The notes under the pieces were generated by a model that saw only the letters and a program-made list of their open reading frames with translations, was not told the DNA's origin and searched no databases. The position numbers and the translations under genes were made by a program. From positions 62,001 through 126,000 of the forward strand of contig MPUH01000052.1 of NCBI GenBank assembly GCA_001970955.1: a stretch of 64,000 bases of DNA, in the 5' to 3' direction. The DNA comes from Stentor coeruleus. Lineage: Eukaryota; Ciliophora; Heterotrichea; Heterotrichida; Stentoridae. Positions 1 through 10,900 of this stretch are shown here, one piece after another; within the stretch, counting starts at the first letter, position 1; each line of letters opens with the position of its first letter.

Positions 1-1
1 G

Positions 2-247
2 TTTAAGAGCTTTTCTTATATGCTACCTCAGTGTCAGACTGAAAAATATTTGATTAATAAATACTCGATACCTAATGGACTTGTTAGATCAAAGGAACGA
101 ATTGGCAACATGCATAAAACTTTTGAATCTTTAACTGTGAATAACCCAAATCTTAAAGTTGAACGCAGAGGAGTTATGGGGACAAAAATTGTAAGAATTA
201 GTAAAAATAGTCGAAAACTTTTGTTTGCCCGGATGATTAATAAATAA
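2..247 (+). CDS. Partial unknown protein, C-terminal part, runs off left edge
   Basis: The frame is open from base 2 to a TAA at 245-247, so the first ATG at 20 is probably internal and the gene starts outside the window. The protein is a paralogue of the gene at 6375-7206. Both share an EKY(L/M)I...YSIPNGL block. Both end in a basic tail reading LTV-NPNLK-ERRGV-G-KIVRI-KNSRKLLFA, then NK and the stop. The spacer between these two blocks is much shorter here than in the paralogue. I recognise no domain. The strict conservation of the last 40 residues argues for a real protein with a functional basic C-terminus. Function unknown. Confidence 0.7.
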   Translation, partial: FKSFSYMLPQCQTEKYLINKYSIPNGLVRSKERIGNMHKTFESLTVNNPNLKVERRGVMGTKIVRISKNSRKLLFARMINK

Positions 248-488
248 TTTACTGTATAAATATTAGAAGTTATGATAATTATGAATAATTAAAATTAGTT
301 TAGAGTTTATATTAGATGAATGTTTTCAGATAATTTTCCAAATTTTTTTCAAATTGATTTGACTTGGTATAATCAATATTCTATATATTTTTATTGAAAA
401 ATTAGCTAAACACATAACTCAAAAAAATCTAATCCAAATCCACTAATTCTATTCTCAAACTATACTCAAAATATCTAAAACTACTTAT

Positions 489-935
489 CTACTTATTTTT
501 TTGCTTCCCTTTCGCTTTTGATACCTTAGGTGCATTCTTAGGAGCCTTATCAAACTTTTGTGCAGTTGTAGCTTTTTTCTTTTGCCTATCTTTAATTTCC
601 CTCAAAGCCTGCTCTCTCATAGCCTGTCTAACTTCAGGCTTTTCTTCTCTTTTCTTTTTAATATCATCCAAAGTTGCCCCAACATAAGCTTTTTGTACTC
701 TAACAACTTTACGAACTCTACGTTTCTTAACTGTTTCTGCTCTTCCTTTTTTATTAAGCCTACGCCAATCTTGAGTCCAAGTAAGTTTAACAGCTTTTAT
801 TCTTTGATGGAATAAAGAACGAACCTTAGAACCGATGAATAACTGGATTTTCCCATCTTTTGATATAAATCTACTGCCTCGGCCTGGCCATACTTTCATA
901 TCAGAGAAAGAGCAGGTTCCAGTATTTATCACCAT
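489..935 (-). CDS. RPL24: 60S ribosomal protein eL24 (L24)
   Basis: A 148-residue intronless protein with the usual eL24 layout. The N-terminal zinc-ribbon region reads CSFSDMKVWPGRGSRF, followed by the DGK-QLF segment and the WT-DWRRLNKKGR segment. The basic helix follows, with KKRRVRKVVRVQKAYVGA, then KPEVRQAMREQALREIK. The Lys/Ala-rich tail is typical. The family's second zinc-ligand pair is not obvious here: only one Cys remains near the N-terminus, as in many eukaryotic L24 proteins. It is a structural component of the large cytosolic ribosomal subunit and contacts the small subunit. The start gives six residues before the conserved CSFS, slightly longer than in animals. The family call is secure. 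Confidence 0.96.
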   Translation of the reverse strand: MVINTGTCSFSDMKVWPGRGSRFISKDGKIQLFIGSKVRSLFHQRIKAVKLTWTQDWRRLNKKGRAETVKKRRVRKVVRVQKAYVGATLDDIKKKREEKPEVRQAMREQALREIKDRQKKKATTAQKFDKAPKNAPKVSKAKGKQKNK

Positions 936-1025
936 TTATTTATAGGAATATATGAAGAACTAGGGATTTTTTTTTGTTTTATTAAGATTATTTGAAGTGA
1001 GTTTTTAAAATATAAAATAATAGAG

Positions 1026-2588
1026 TTATGAGAGGAGGAAGTATGTAGCGGTTGCATGGTTCATTTCATTGTTACGAAGAGATTTCATTACGAAATCATA
1101 AGGAAAACCAAGTTCGCTTATATCATTGAGATTTATCTCACGGAATTCTTCAGGATTACTTTCTTTGAGTATGCGTGGGCAGAATTGTGGAATTGTTTTA
1201 TCAACATCTTTAATGTTTTTAATCATAAACCAAGGATGACAAAGAACATCTTGAAGACTGCAGCGTTCTGTAGGTTCAACGACTATCATTTTTCTTAAAA
1301 GATCTTTAGCAGTTTCTGAAACCTCATTAGGGATATCAAAAACCCCTGACAATATAACTTTGTGCAAATCAGATATGTTGGTAGCTCTAAATGGTATAGT
1401 CCCACATATCATTGTGTAAAGGACTATACCAATACTCCAAACATCAACAGTATAACCTTCATACCCTTCATTTTTAATAATTTCTGGGGCAAGATAAGCT
1501 GGGGTTCCGCATTGATCCATGACAATTTCGCCTGGTTTAATAATTTTACTTACCCCAAAGTCACATATTTTAATTGTAGAGTAGCTAGAATCAATAAGAA
1601 TGTTGTCTAGCTTAAAATCCCTATGGAGAATCCCAGCTTCATGTATAACGAGAGCACCTTGGACAATCTGTTTAAATATTTTTTTCGCTTCTTCTTCCTT
1701 AAGTTTCCCTTTATCTCTAACATAATGAAGTAAATCCCCTCCTCCGGCATATTCCAAAACCATTAAAAAATTCTTATCCGATTCGAAAACCTCTAATATT
1801 TTTATCACAAACCTGCTTTTTATCTTCCTTAGAATATACACTTCTTGAAAAACCTTCTTTTGAGATCTTTGATTCTGTAGTTGAGCTTTTGATATAGCTT
1901 TTATAGCAACTTTTTTCCCTGTAAGCCTATGTTCACAAAGTAAAACTTTACCAAATGCCCCTTTTCCTATAATACTAACTACACGATAAAACTCAATTGA
2001 TGTCTGAGGACAGTCATTATATTGAAGAAAATATTGGCTTATATACTTAACCAAAGATTTCTTTTCAAGTTCTTCTTGAGTCAAATAAGGACTTGCTTCT
2101 CTTTCTTGTTCTTTTTCGGATTTTAATACAATTTTACCATACGACATAACTTTTTGATGCCTTTTTAAAGATTTTTTCTGTGCAGTCTCTTTTTCTATTT
2201 GTTTGATTTCACTAAGGATTTTAGATTTGTATATGTTTGATTGACAATCAGAAAATATTCTTCTATGGCCTGGTTTAGGCTGGATTTTAGGGGAGATTAC
2301 TGGAGTGTAGTTTTTTTTGAAATTGGTTGAAAGCTTCCCTGTGCTTTTGGTTTGGGACTTTTTTTTGTCAGAGATTTCTGCTAATGGGAGAATTATTTCT
2401 GAAGATTTGCGAGAGTAGTGGTGGTTGTCTGGGCTAACTTTGCTGCTACGAGAGGTTTGACGGGTTTGGATTTGTCGTGATGTAATTCTCAAACGAGAAG
2501 TATGGGGGTTGAGGTCAGGGTGTAGTTTCTGTGAGTTAGCGAGATACTCTGGCTCAGCAAAATGTATCTTAAGCTTTGCTTTACTCAT
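1026..2588 (-). CDS. AMPK/MARK-related Ser/Thr protein kinase with C-terminal UBA-like segment
   Basis: A 520-residue protein. Residues 1-200 are basic, Ser/Thr-rich and probably disordered. The kinase domain spans about 201-454, with the Gly loop GKGAFGKV (208-215), VAIK Lys230, HRD at 322-324 followed by FKLDN, DFG 343-345 and APE 367-369. It should therefore be active. The extreme C-terminus (about 487-520) reads ELGFPYDFVMKSL and then NHATATYFLL. This is the UBA-like autoinhibitory element typical of the SNF1/AMPK-related group (MARK, BRSK, SNRK). That combination makes a CAMK-group, AMPK-related kinase more likely than a CDPK, and no EF hands are present. Substrates are unknown. It is transcribed in the same direction as eL24, 91 bp upstream of it. 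Confidence 0.93.
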   Translation of the reverse strand: MSKAKLKIHFAEPEYLANSQKLHPDLNPHTSRLRITSRQIQTRQTSRSSKVSPDNHHYSRKSSEIILPLAEISDKKKSQTKSTGKLSTNFKKNYTPVISPKIQPKPGHRRIFSDCQSNIYKSKILSEIKQIEKETAQKKSLKRHQKVMSYGKIVLKSEKEQEREASPYLTQEELEKKSLVKYISQYFLQYNDCPQTSIEFYRVVSIIGKGAFGKVLLCEHRLTGKKVAIKAISKAQLQNQRSQKKVFQEVYILRKIKSRFVIKILEVFESDKNFLMVLEYAGGGDLLHYVRDKGKLKEEEAKKIFKQIVQGALVIHEAGILHRDFKLDNILIDSSYSTIKICDFGVSKIIKPGEIVMDQCGTPAYLAPEIIKNEGYEGYTVDVWSIGIVLYTMICGTIPFRATNISDLHKVILSGVFDIPNEVSETAKDLLRKMIVVEPTERCSLQDVLCHPWFMIKNIKDVDKTIPQFCPRILKESNPEEFREINLNDISELGFPYDFVMKSLRNNEMNHATATYFLLS

Positions 2589-3999
2589 TTTTTATTTATT
2601 ATATTAACGAAGGTTCATGGTATTTAATTCAAACATACAATTATTACTTCTATTAATTGACCTTAAAACTTTAACAGTTTTTAATATGTTAAAAGAACTA
2701 CAGAATATTTTCTGTATTATTTTAATATGATAATATGTTTATGATAGATAATTTTATAAGTTTTAAATTATGAGTATAAGATAAGTTTTGATAGGGTGAT
2801 TATTTAAGTATATAAAATTTTGAGGTTTTTTAAGAGATATTTGAATATAAGATGAATTAATATATCACTAGCGTCCTTAAAAGTTATCTAAATATATTTT
2901 AAATCCTTTTTCATATTAAGCCTCTTTGTAAAATATCATCTTAAAACATAGCTTCTTCTTTACTCCTTGATTATAAACAAATACCCCATCTATATAAAAA
3001 ATCTATTTTCATATAAAAATCTTTCTAAACTCATATAAATATCATCTATAATCCTAATACTAAAATCCTCATATTAAATAATAATTATTATTCTTGTAAA
3101 TGATATATGCAATATATACAACGCTTCCTTATCACTAAAAATCCAACTTATTTCAAAGTCTTCAAATATTCCTCCAAGACTAGCCAGTCCCTGAAATTGA
3201 ATTTTAAGATTCTGTGAATAATAAAAACCTATAAAACAGTCTCTTGTTACAATATGGGACATTTTTAGACCTAAAACTGCATCCAAAAAAAATTATCTTT
3301 TAAAATAACCTAGAAAGTACAGAATATGCCTTTCTCAACCTATCATGAAATGAGAATTTCATATTAAGCCTTGGTATTAAAAGCCAAACAGAATAGTTTT
3401 TGGTCAACACTTAGGTTAGAATTATTTAATCAATAACAGTTAGCATATAATACACATTATTAAGAAGTTTGATATTAAGACTATACACTTAAGTCTTTAT
3501 TAAACAAGAAACTCTATATATATTTATATGTGAAAAAAAATCAAAAAAAACCCCTGGTTTAACAGATTATTCGATTATCAATGAGGGAGAAAACTAATAT
3601 TTTTTATAATTCTCTAAGAGTTTAGTTTGATAATAAATTTATTGGAATTTTTTCAGCTATTGATGTGTGAGTTTATCATTTAAGAATATCTCATTAGAAA
3701 TCTATTTATGAATTTTTACCTATATGATAAATTTTCTTATTTTTGTAGGTTATTAGTTTTTATTTATAAGTTTTATAGAATATCATGTTTTTATCATTTG
3801 GGTTTATTTCTAAAAGCAATGAAAATATTATTAGCCACCTTAAGTTTATTAATAAATATTTTTCTATCAAAACTTATATCTTCCTTGATGCAATAATACA
3901 AACACAAATTTATTCTCCCAGCCTGATAATCTTGTAATGCATAAAGTTCCTTCTTTTACTCATACCAAGTATAAAGTTTTAATTAATCACTAATAAAAA
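2589..3999. other. Intergenic, no supported gene
   Basis: An AT-rich divergent intergenic region between the minus-strand kinase and the plus-strand GAR gene. The left part (about 2700-2870) is G-containing and C-poor on the plus strand. It changes to C-rich and G-poor at about 2880-3070. A minus-strand open frame at 3074-3286 opens only with TTG, or with ATG at 3262. Its residues look protein-like, but I found no homology or splice partner for it. Confidence 0.6.
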
Positions 4000-6297
4000 A
4001 TGAATGTTGTTCTTTCTGTTAAGGTCACTATTTCACAATTGGTATTAAATCTAGAGAATATCAATACTCAAGATGTTATTTTATCTATATCATTCAATCA
4101 TATATGTAACATTTTCAAGCAGCCATTTAACAGTCTTCCATTCCATCTTATGAACTTTCCCTCAATTAGTATTATGCACTTTAAAGCATATTTTCAAAAC
4201 TTGTGTATTGGTGAGACTAGTTGCAGTTTAGAAGAATTAGTTTGTAAAAAATCTGTGGAAAATGTTATAGAACTAAAAGAGTCTTACAAAGATGAAATAT
4301 TAGAAAAAGGAATCGATATAGGAAAATCTGCGGAGAAAAAAACAGTTGGGAGCTTTAAAATCTTTATAGAAAAGGATGATGATATTGAAAACTGTGACCC
4401 ATGTTCTGTTTATGAAAATTTTACGTCTATTAGCGAGAAAGTACTTGGGATTATAATTGAGATAAGCAAAAATATTGACAACAAATATATAGACAGGATT
4501 AATGAGTTAGGTATGGAAGTTCATAAAATCGATATAGATAATAAAGTAACTCCACAAGGATTAAAAAATATAAAATCACTACTTGTTGGGGTAAATGAAA
4601 AATTGAAAATACTTGATTTACTGAAAAATCGTAATGAATTACTAACTTTACAGGTTTTAAATGAAAGAAAAAGTCGAGAGTCTATGCAAGAAGCTGTTAA
4701 ACATACTTGCAAAGAATTACTTAATTACAAGTCGAAACTAGGGATTTCTGGTTTTGGACCTGAGAATAAAAGCATTTTACTTAACCCAAACAAAGAATCA
4801 CTAGAAAACATCGAAAAAAATCACTTAAACTATAAAAAGTCCACTGAAACCGAAATCCAAACGCTAAAAACACAGCTTGAACTTGTAGAAAAAGGGATTT
4901 TCCAAGACCCGCGAACTGAACAAATAATAAAATCCCTACAATCAAAAGTCTCATTCGCAGAAAACATCTCAAATACACAAAAAACTCAATTTTCCAAAGC
5001 TCTTCAAGACTACGAGAACTTAATATCTCAATATCAACAACAAATAACTGATTTATCTCAAGAAAACCTAATTTTATCTAACAAAATCACAAATTTAACT
5101 AAAGAAAATCAAGAAATTTTAATAGAAAAAAACTTTATAATCAACGAATCTGCTATGATTAAAGCTAATGTTTTAGAATATGAAAAAAAAATATTATATG
5201 CTAAAGAGTTAGAATTACAAATGAAAAAACTTGAAGAATCAACGAATAAAGCTAGAAAGGATTATAAAGATTTACAGGATGAAATGGAAAAATTAACTCA
5301 GAAACAGAATGAAAGAACTCAGAGTATAACAATAGAAAATAATAAATTGATGGAAACTAATAAGAAACTTAATGAAGAAATTTTACAAATCAAACATGAA
5401 AATAATATATATATAAACCAGATCTTAGAACTTAAAAGCAAGAAATCTAATCATATTTTAAAATTACCTAGTGGGAAATTTACTTCTATAAATAGCCAAA
5501 ACGTGAAACTTCTCCAAGACTGTAAAGATGTTGTGGCTATTTCGAATAAATTTGAAGCTGATCTTATCAGAGAATATCATGTTGTTCTTAAAAACATAGT
5601 AGAAAGTTCTGAACGTCATCTTCAATTTCAAAGAGTCCAAACAAAATTTTTGAAATATTTACAAGAACGAGAAGCAGAAAACCGCCTTCTTCGTGAACTT
5701 ATAATTGAGTTGCAAAAAGATAAATATATATACGTCCCACTTAGAGGGGATTATATAGACAATACTTTAGCTAATTATCTAAACTCAAGGCAAAATTATT
5801 GTGGAGTACCATTTGTCCGTTTAGACTCAGGGGTTTATTTATTTGGAACAAAACGTGTTATAATAAGAATAGAAAACGTCGGCATTGTCAGTAATTTGTA
5901 ATTAGTTCGAATCGGTGGAGGTTTTTTAAAAATTGAAGACTTTATAAATGCAACAGCTCCTATAGAATTAAACAAGCTTAAAGATAAAGAAAGAGACCAG
6001 GAACGAAGAGTAAGGGAAAAAGAAAAAGAAAGAGAAAAGGAAAGAGAAAAGGAGGGAAAAAAAGAACAAGAAGAAGAAATGGTCAAAGGAAGATTTTCTT
6101 TAGCCTTAAACTCAAAAAGCCCCGAACGCAGTGACCGAGAATCTTCACCTCAAGTCGCTTACACTCAAAGAGTAAGTCTAGGTTCATCAATCCCTCTACC
6201 AAAATCCGTATCTTCAAAATTACAAAAGCAAAGCTCAATAACCACAATAGAACAACAACCTAAACGTCCAGCAAATAGAAGAGGTACAATTATATAA
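4000..6297 (+). CDS. Coiled-coil protein with C-terminal GAS2-related (GAR) microtubule-binding domain
   Basis: Two exons (4000-5890 and 5906-6297) joined across the 15-nt intron gtaatttgtaattag give 760 residues. The N-terminal about 125 residues look like a beta-rich, C2-like module. Residues about 200-560 are a long coiled coil rich in Glu, Lys, Gln and Asn. The GAR domain begins near YVPLRGDYID and continues through GVPFVRLDSGVYLFGTKRV. After splicing it reads IRIGGGFLKIEDFI, the hallmark of GAS2-type microtubule-binding domains. A charged Arg/Glu/Lys repeat and a Ser/Arg-rich basic tail follow. The family is known for linking microtubules to other structures, so a cortical or basal-body role is plausible here. 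Without the intron the frame stops inside the domain, which makes the splice compelling. Confidence 0.9.
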
Positions 6298-6374
6298 TCA
6301 ATAGAAAAATTAGTTGAATCTTTTATTAAAATATTATGAATTAGAGAGTTTCAGTCAAAAAATGCTTATTAAAT

Positions 6375-7206
6375 ATGAAAATTTCTAAATCGCATGAGTC
6401 TTTCGGAAATCGATCTCGAAACTATGCATGTGGTGATCTTTATTATAACTGGGAATCTTCAATACCTGATATTATAAAAAAACATAGTAGAAAACATTTG
6501 AGGCATGTTTCGAATGATAATTCTAAGTCCACATCAATTGACTACCTAAAATTTTCAGACAAAATTTTGGAAGAGTATTCAAAAAATCCTCCACATACGG
6601 TTAAAGCTAGGACCAGAAGACAACCTCAGAGGAAAACTTCTTTGTCGAGTGATATAGCGTCAAAGTCCCTTCCTGTTATGCCAAGTTTCAAGTTCCAACT
6701 ACCAAAATATAGGTATAATAGTACCACAAATGCTATAAATCAGAATTTTAATAAAGTCCATGAGTTGACAACATTTTCTTTCAATCTTCCTGATGCCCAA
6801 GCTGAAAAATACATGATACATACATACTCAATTCCTAATGGATTAATAAAAACTAAAGCCCAAAATGCAAGTAACCAAGCAAGTTTTTTAACTGAAAAAG
6901 AAGAGTCCAAAACACAAGAAAATCTTTATAAAAATTTAAAAAAAAAAACTTGCAAGACTTTTATATACGAGCATACAACATTGAAAGATAAAAAAGGTCA
7001 AAACAAAAAATCTAATATGTCATCTTTAGAAAAATTAACTGTGACAAATCCTAATCTTAAAGCTGAACGACGTGGTGTTTTAGGTGCGAAAATTGTTAGA
7101 ATTAATAAAAATAGTCGAAAACTNACGTGGTGTTTTAGGTGCGAAAATTGTTAGAATTAATAAAAATAGTCGAAAACTCTTGTTTGCCAAGATACTTAAT
7201 AAGTAA
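6375..7206 (+). CDS. Unknown basic protein, paralogue of the gene at the left edge
   Basis: The frame opens at ATG 6375 and truly ends at TAA 7204-7206. The sequence in between contains an N at 7124, flanked by a perfect 54-nt direct duplication (7070-7123 and 7125-7178). This is an assembly overlap that pads the frame. With one copy counted, the protein is about 258 residues and ends KNSRKLLFAKILNK, matching the edge paralogue. The N-terminal 120 residues are Ser/Arg/Lys-rich and probably disordered. Conserved blocks are LPDAQAEKYMIHTYSIPNGL in the middle and the basic tail. No known domain is recognised. It lies 77 bp downstream of the GAR gene on the same strand. Confidence 0.75.
7070..7178. 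repeat. 54-nt perfect direct duplication around a single N (assembly overlap)
   Basis: Bases 7070-7123 and 7125-7178 are identical and separated only by N at 7124. The duplicated stretch encodes the conserved tail of the gene at 6375-7206. The intact paralogue at the left edge has this block once, so the duplication is best read as two contig ends that overlap but were not merged. Confidence 0.93.
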
Positions 7207-7954
7207 TAAAACTGTATAGCTTTATATTAAGTTTTATCAATAAAAATAGATAAAAAAGGAATTGATGCAGAAAATACTTATTAGCTTTTATGAAATTATG
7301 AATAAATGATATTAGAGGTAAGAATTATGATTATATCGTTTTTTTATGCTAAAATATATTTCTAAATCGAATTCATTAGAAGTATTTTAAAAAGCACTTT
7401 GGAATTGGATCATATTTATGGATTAGGACTTTAAAATATGAGAATAAGTTTTTAGTGATTAAAACTGTTAAGGATGCATCTTTTGTGAATCGGCTAAATT
7501 TCTTTGATATCCTTATATATTCATTTTAATCTTCCTTCGATTATTATTGTTTTATTATGTATAGTTTAATCTTTAGATAATATAACATCATATTTCTCTT
7601 ATATAAATATAATAAATATTGTAAGAAATAAAGTGAATATATAATCTAAATGAATAAGCATAGAATAAATAATAAATTTTGAATAGACTTAAAGTTATAA
7701 GTTTTGTGTAAGTATTTTTTTTTTAATATGTTATAATGTATTAAGAGTTTATAAAACTATATAAAGTAAGTTACAAGCCTTAGTCATAGTTTTACAGTGA
7801 TTTTTTTTAAAAAAAATCCATTTATCTTACCAAATTTTCTTTAAGTCCTCAAACTTTTAAGCTGAAAATGCATTGACACTAAATTAAATTTGAAATCAAT
7901 CTAATAATACTAAGCTTTTATTATCATCAGTTAATATGGTGAGTATTTTTATAA
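7207..7954. other. Intergenic, no supported gene
   Basis: A very AT-rich stretch with many stops in all frames. I see no RNA gene or coding signal. The last about 150 bases before the next gene become C-containing and G-poor, as seen on the left flank of most gene blocks in this window. Confidence 0.6.
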
Positions 7955-10900
7955 ATGTCGACAGATAAGGTGCCAGCTGAGCTTATACATATAATAGGTG
8001 AAATCATAGCTTTACGTTTTGACTTGCCTAAAATATCTGAAGTTGAATCAGACTCAATAGATGGAAGCCTTTATGCAATGTTTGCAATCGACAGAAGTGG
8101 TTCGATGTCTGGAAGTCCAATAGACGATGCAAAAGGAGCAGCTGAAAGTTTAGTCAATAAATTCCGTAACTTATCTATCCCAGTATCTGTATATCCTTTT
8201 AACTCAAGTTGTGAAGAGTATAGCTCAGACACTGAAGGTTACGACCATATAATAGAGCAAATCCAAAGCATAAAAGCAAATGGTGGGACTGTATTTGCCA
8301 AAGTTATTAAAGCTATGGGACAAAGAATCAAAGAAAAAAATTTAAAAAGTGTTTTTATTGTCTGGTTAACTGATGGTAAAAATAATCAAAAATGGGATAC
8401 TTTTAAGCCTATTATTGATGAACACAAATCATTCAATGAACTTAATGGAATAAATGCTACAGTGCATTGTATAGGATTTTCATCTAGACATGATGCAAGT
8501 TTACTAACAAGCTTAGCACAAAGTGGAACTAGGCCTGGAACATTCCAATACGTGCCTGAAGGTGGAAGAATCCCAATAGCAGTTAATAATGTTTTTAATC
8601 TAGCTTCATCAAATGCACAATGGGCTAAGCTTTTGTCTGGAGAGAACACTTATCATATTTTAACAGAAAACGAAGGAGGAAATGTTAAAGCTTTGGCTTA
8701 TATATCAGAAAATGATCTTGAAAACTGTAAAGTTCAAGTCCATATGTGGGAAAATGTAAAAATTTATGATATTATAGCAACTAGGGCTGATACACGTAAT
8801 ATTGTTGATATTGTGCATTTAGTTACTGCATTTATTGGGATGAAAATCATGACTGCACTTGATAAAGGATGTGATGGGGCTTTAGAAAAACTAATTGGAT
8901 TAATTGAGATGATTAATGAAGCTGAAAGAAGGCTTAATGAACTTTTAGAAGACACGAAATCGTTAAGAATTTTTCAAAGAATGCAAATCATGCCATTTTT
9001 TAAAGCGACTTTTGATATTATTAATGGATATAACAAAATTGTCCAGAGTAAAATATTAAATAATACTGAATATGCTAATTTGAATAGCATGGCAAATGGA
9101 TTGTTTTTAAAGAGAAATTTAGAAAAAAAAATAGCTAAAGAAACTGGGGAGAATGTCAGGATGATGATTGAGGCTGATGAAAAAGTTGCGGAGGTTATAA
9201 AAGGTGTTGAGGTTAAGGAAATTGAAGAAAAATATGCTGGGTTTATGGATTTAGGGAATTTGAAATGTGCTTTGAGTTCTAAAACTTGGATTGAGCTACT
9301 TGCTAATGGTGATTGTCTATGTGCTACTTTTCATGTTGAAAGACCTCAAAACCTTGTAGGAAACCCAAATGATATAAAATTTAAGCAAGTTAATTCTTTT
9401 TTTGTATCGCATGATAACTTTCTTACATCTAAACTTTTTGAGACAAAGGCTGGACAAATAATTCAAGGTGAACGAAGCTATTCTCATGGTTTAGCCCCAA
9501 CAAAAGCCAACATCCTAATTCCCGGACTTCCTAGTGAATCAGTAAACGGTATTTTACCTTTATTCATAAACAAAGACCACTGGAAAATCTCCAATCTTAG
9601 AATCAACCAAATGTTAGGCTATATAACAACAGTAGATGTTCTAGGCTTCAAAAATGATCAATTAATAGTCCTTCCTTTTTTAGCATATACACAAGCTTTA
9701 TTACAAAAAAATGATTTATTAACCAAATTGCTTAGAGAAACATGCGACCAAATCTATAAAGAAAACAAAGATAAAATATTACCAAAACTTTTTGAAATCC
9801 TTGAAATATATCATAAAAATCCTATCTTTAGAACTGAAATCAAAAGTAACTCTTTAGTTCTGGCATGGCTCACTTCTGCTGTTAGATGTAAAGATATTAT
9901 TGAATATAATCATATTTTTATTTATATCCTTGAAGAAGAAGTAAGAAGGTATTTCCCTTTAGATGGTGATATGAAGATTATTGATTATGCTTTAAAAATA
10001 TTTGATATTGATATTGACCCTTATTTAGAACAAGCCAAAGCTTCATTTGCAACTCCAGAAATCTCATATGCTAAAGTATTCACAAATGCAAAGAATAAAT
10101 TTTTATTTAGCTCAGAAGAGACTAAATGTGTAAACTCTGAAGAAAAAAACATAGAAAATAATGAAAAACATGCAGTTACAACTGTGATTTCAGACTTATC
10201 CGCACAAGAACAAGAAGAAAAAAGAATTTATATCCAACAAAAGGAAGAAGAGCAAATGAAACTAAAATCCGAACAAATTATCCTAGAAGAAACATATAAA
10301 CCACAAAAAAGATTAGAAACTCTTAATAAAACCGCATATACAACAATAGACAATATAAACACAGCCTTATTACCAAATGGTCTCTTATATAAACTCTCAG
10401 TACTTTTCTCTGAATTAGGTTTTTCTATAAAAACCCTTCATGAACTTCTTCCAGAACCAGAACAAAAACTCTCATTTTTACTTCAGTCTTTAGGTAATAA
10501 AAAAGATCGCAAGGAAATCTATGAAGAGCATCTTTATTCAAATTCATATTCATATGAGGATTCATTAATTTTTGTTCAAACAATCTATGGAAAATCAATA
10601 GCCAAAAAAGTTATGGCGTATAAATCAAAACATTTATCAGGATTTTCAGTATCAGAAGGGAAGAAAAAAGCTGAGATTTTCGCATCGACAAATGATATTG
10701 AAGAAGCTGCAGGGTGTGTTTATGGGTTAAAACAAGGTGATAAAGCTTTTCCATATTTTTTTAAAAGTATCGAAGTTCCTAATATTCCTTTAGTATATGA
10801 AAAATTGAAAATGCTTACTTTAGGTCATTATCAAGGTATTAAACTTATATTTGATAATATGGCTGGATCAAAAGAATTTATCCTTTGGCGATTAAGTAAT

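Noticed and set aside
3074-3286. Minus-strand open frame of about 70 codons
   Set aside because: It opens with TTG; the first ATG (3262) leaves 62 codons ending in a run of Ile. No homology and no 15-nt intron to link it to other exons. Composition is somewhat protein-like, so it is not excluded.
3708-3896. Plus-strand open frame rich in Phe, Leu, Ile and Tyr
   Set aside because: Composition is what AT-rich DNA gives by chance; no conserved block.
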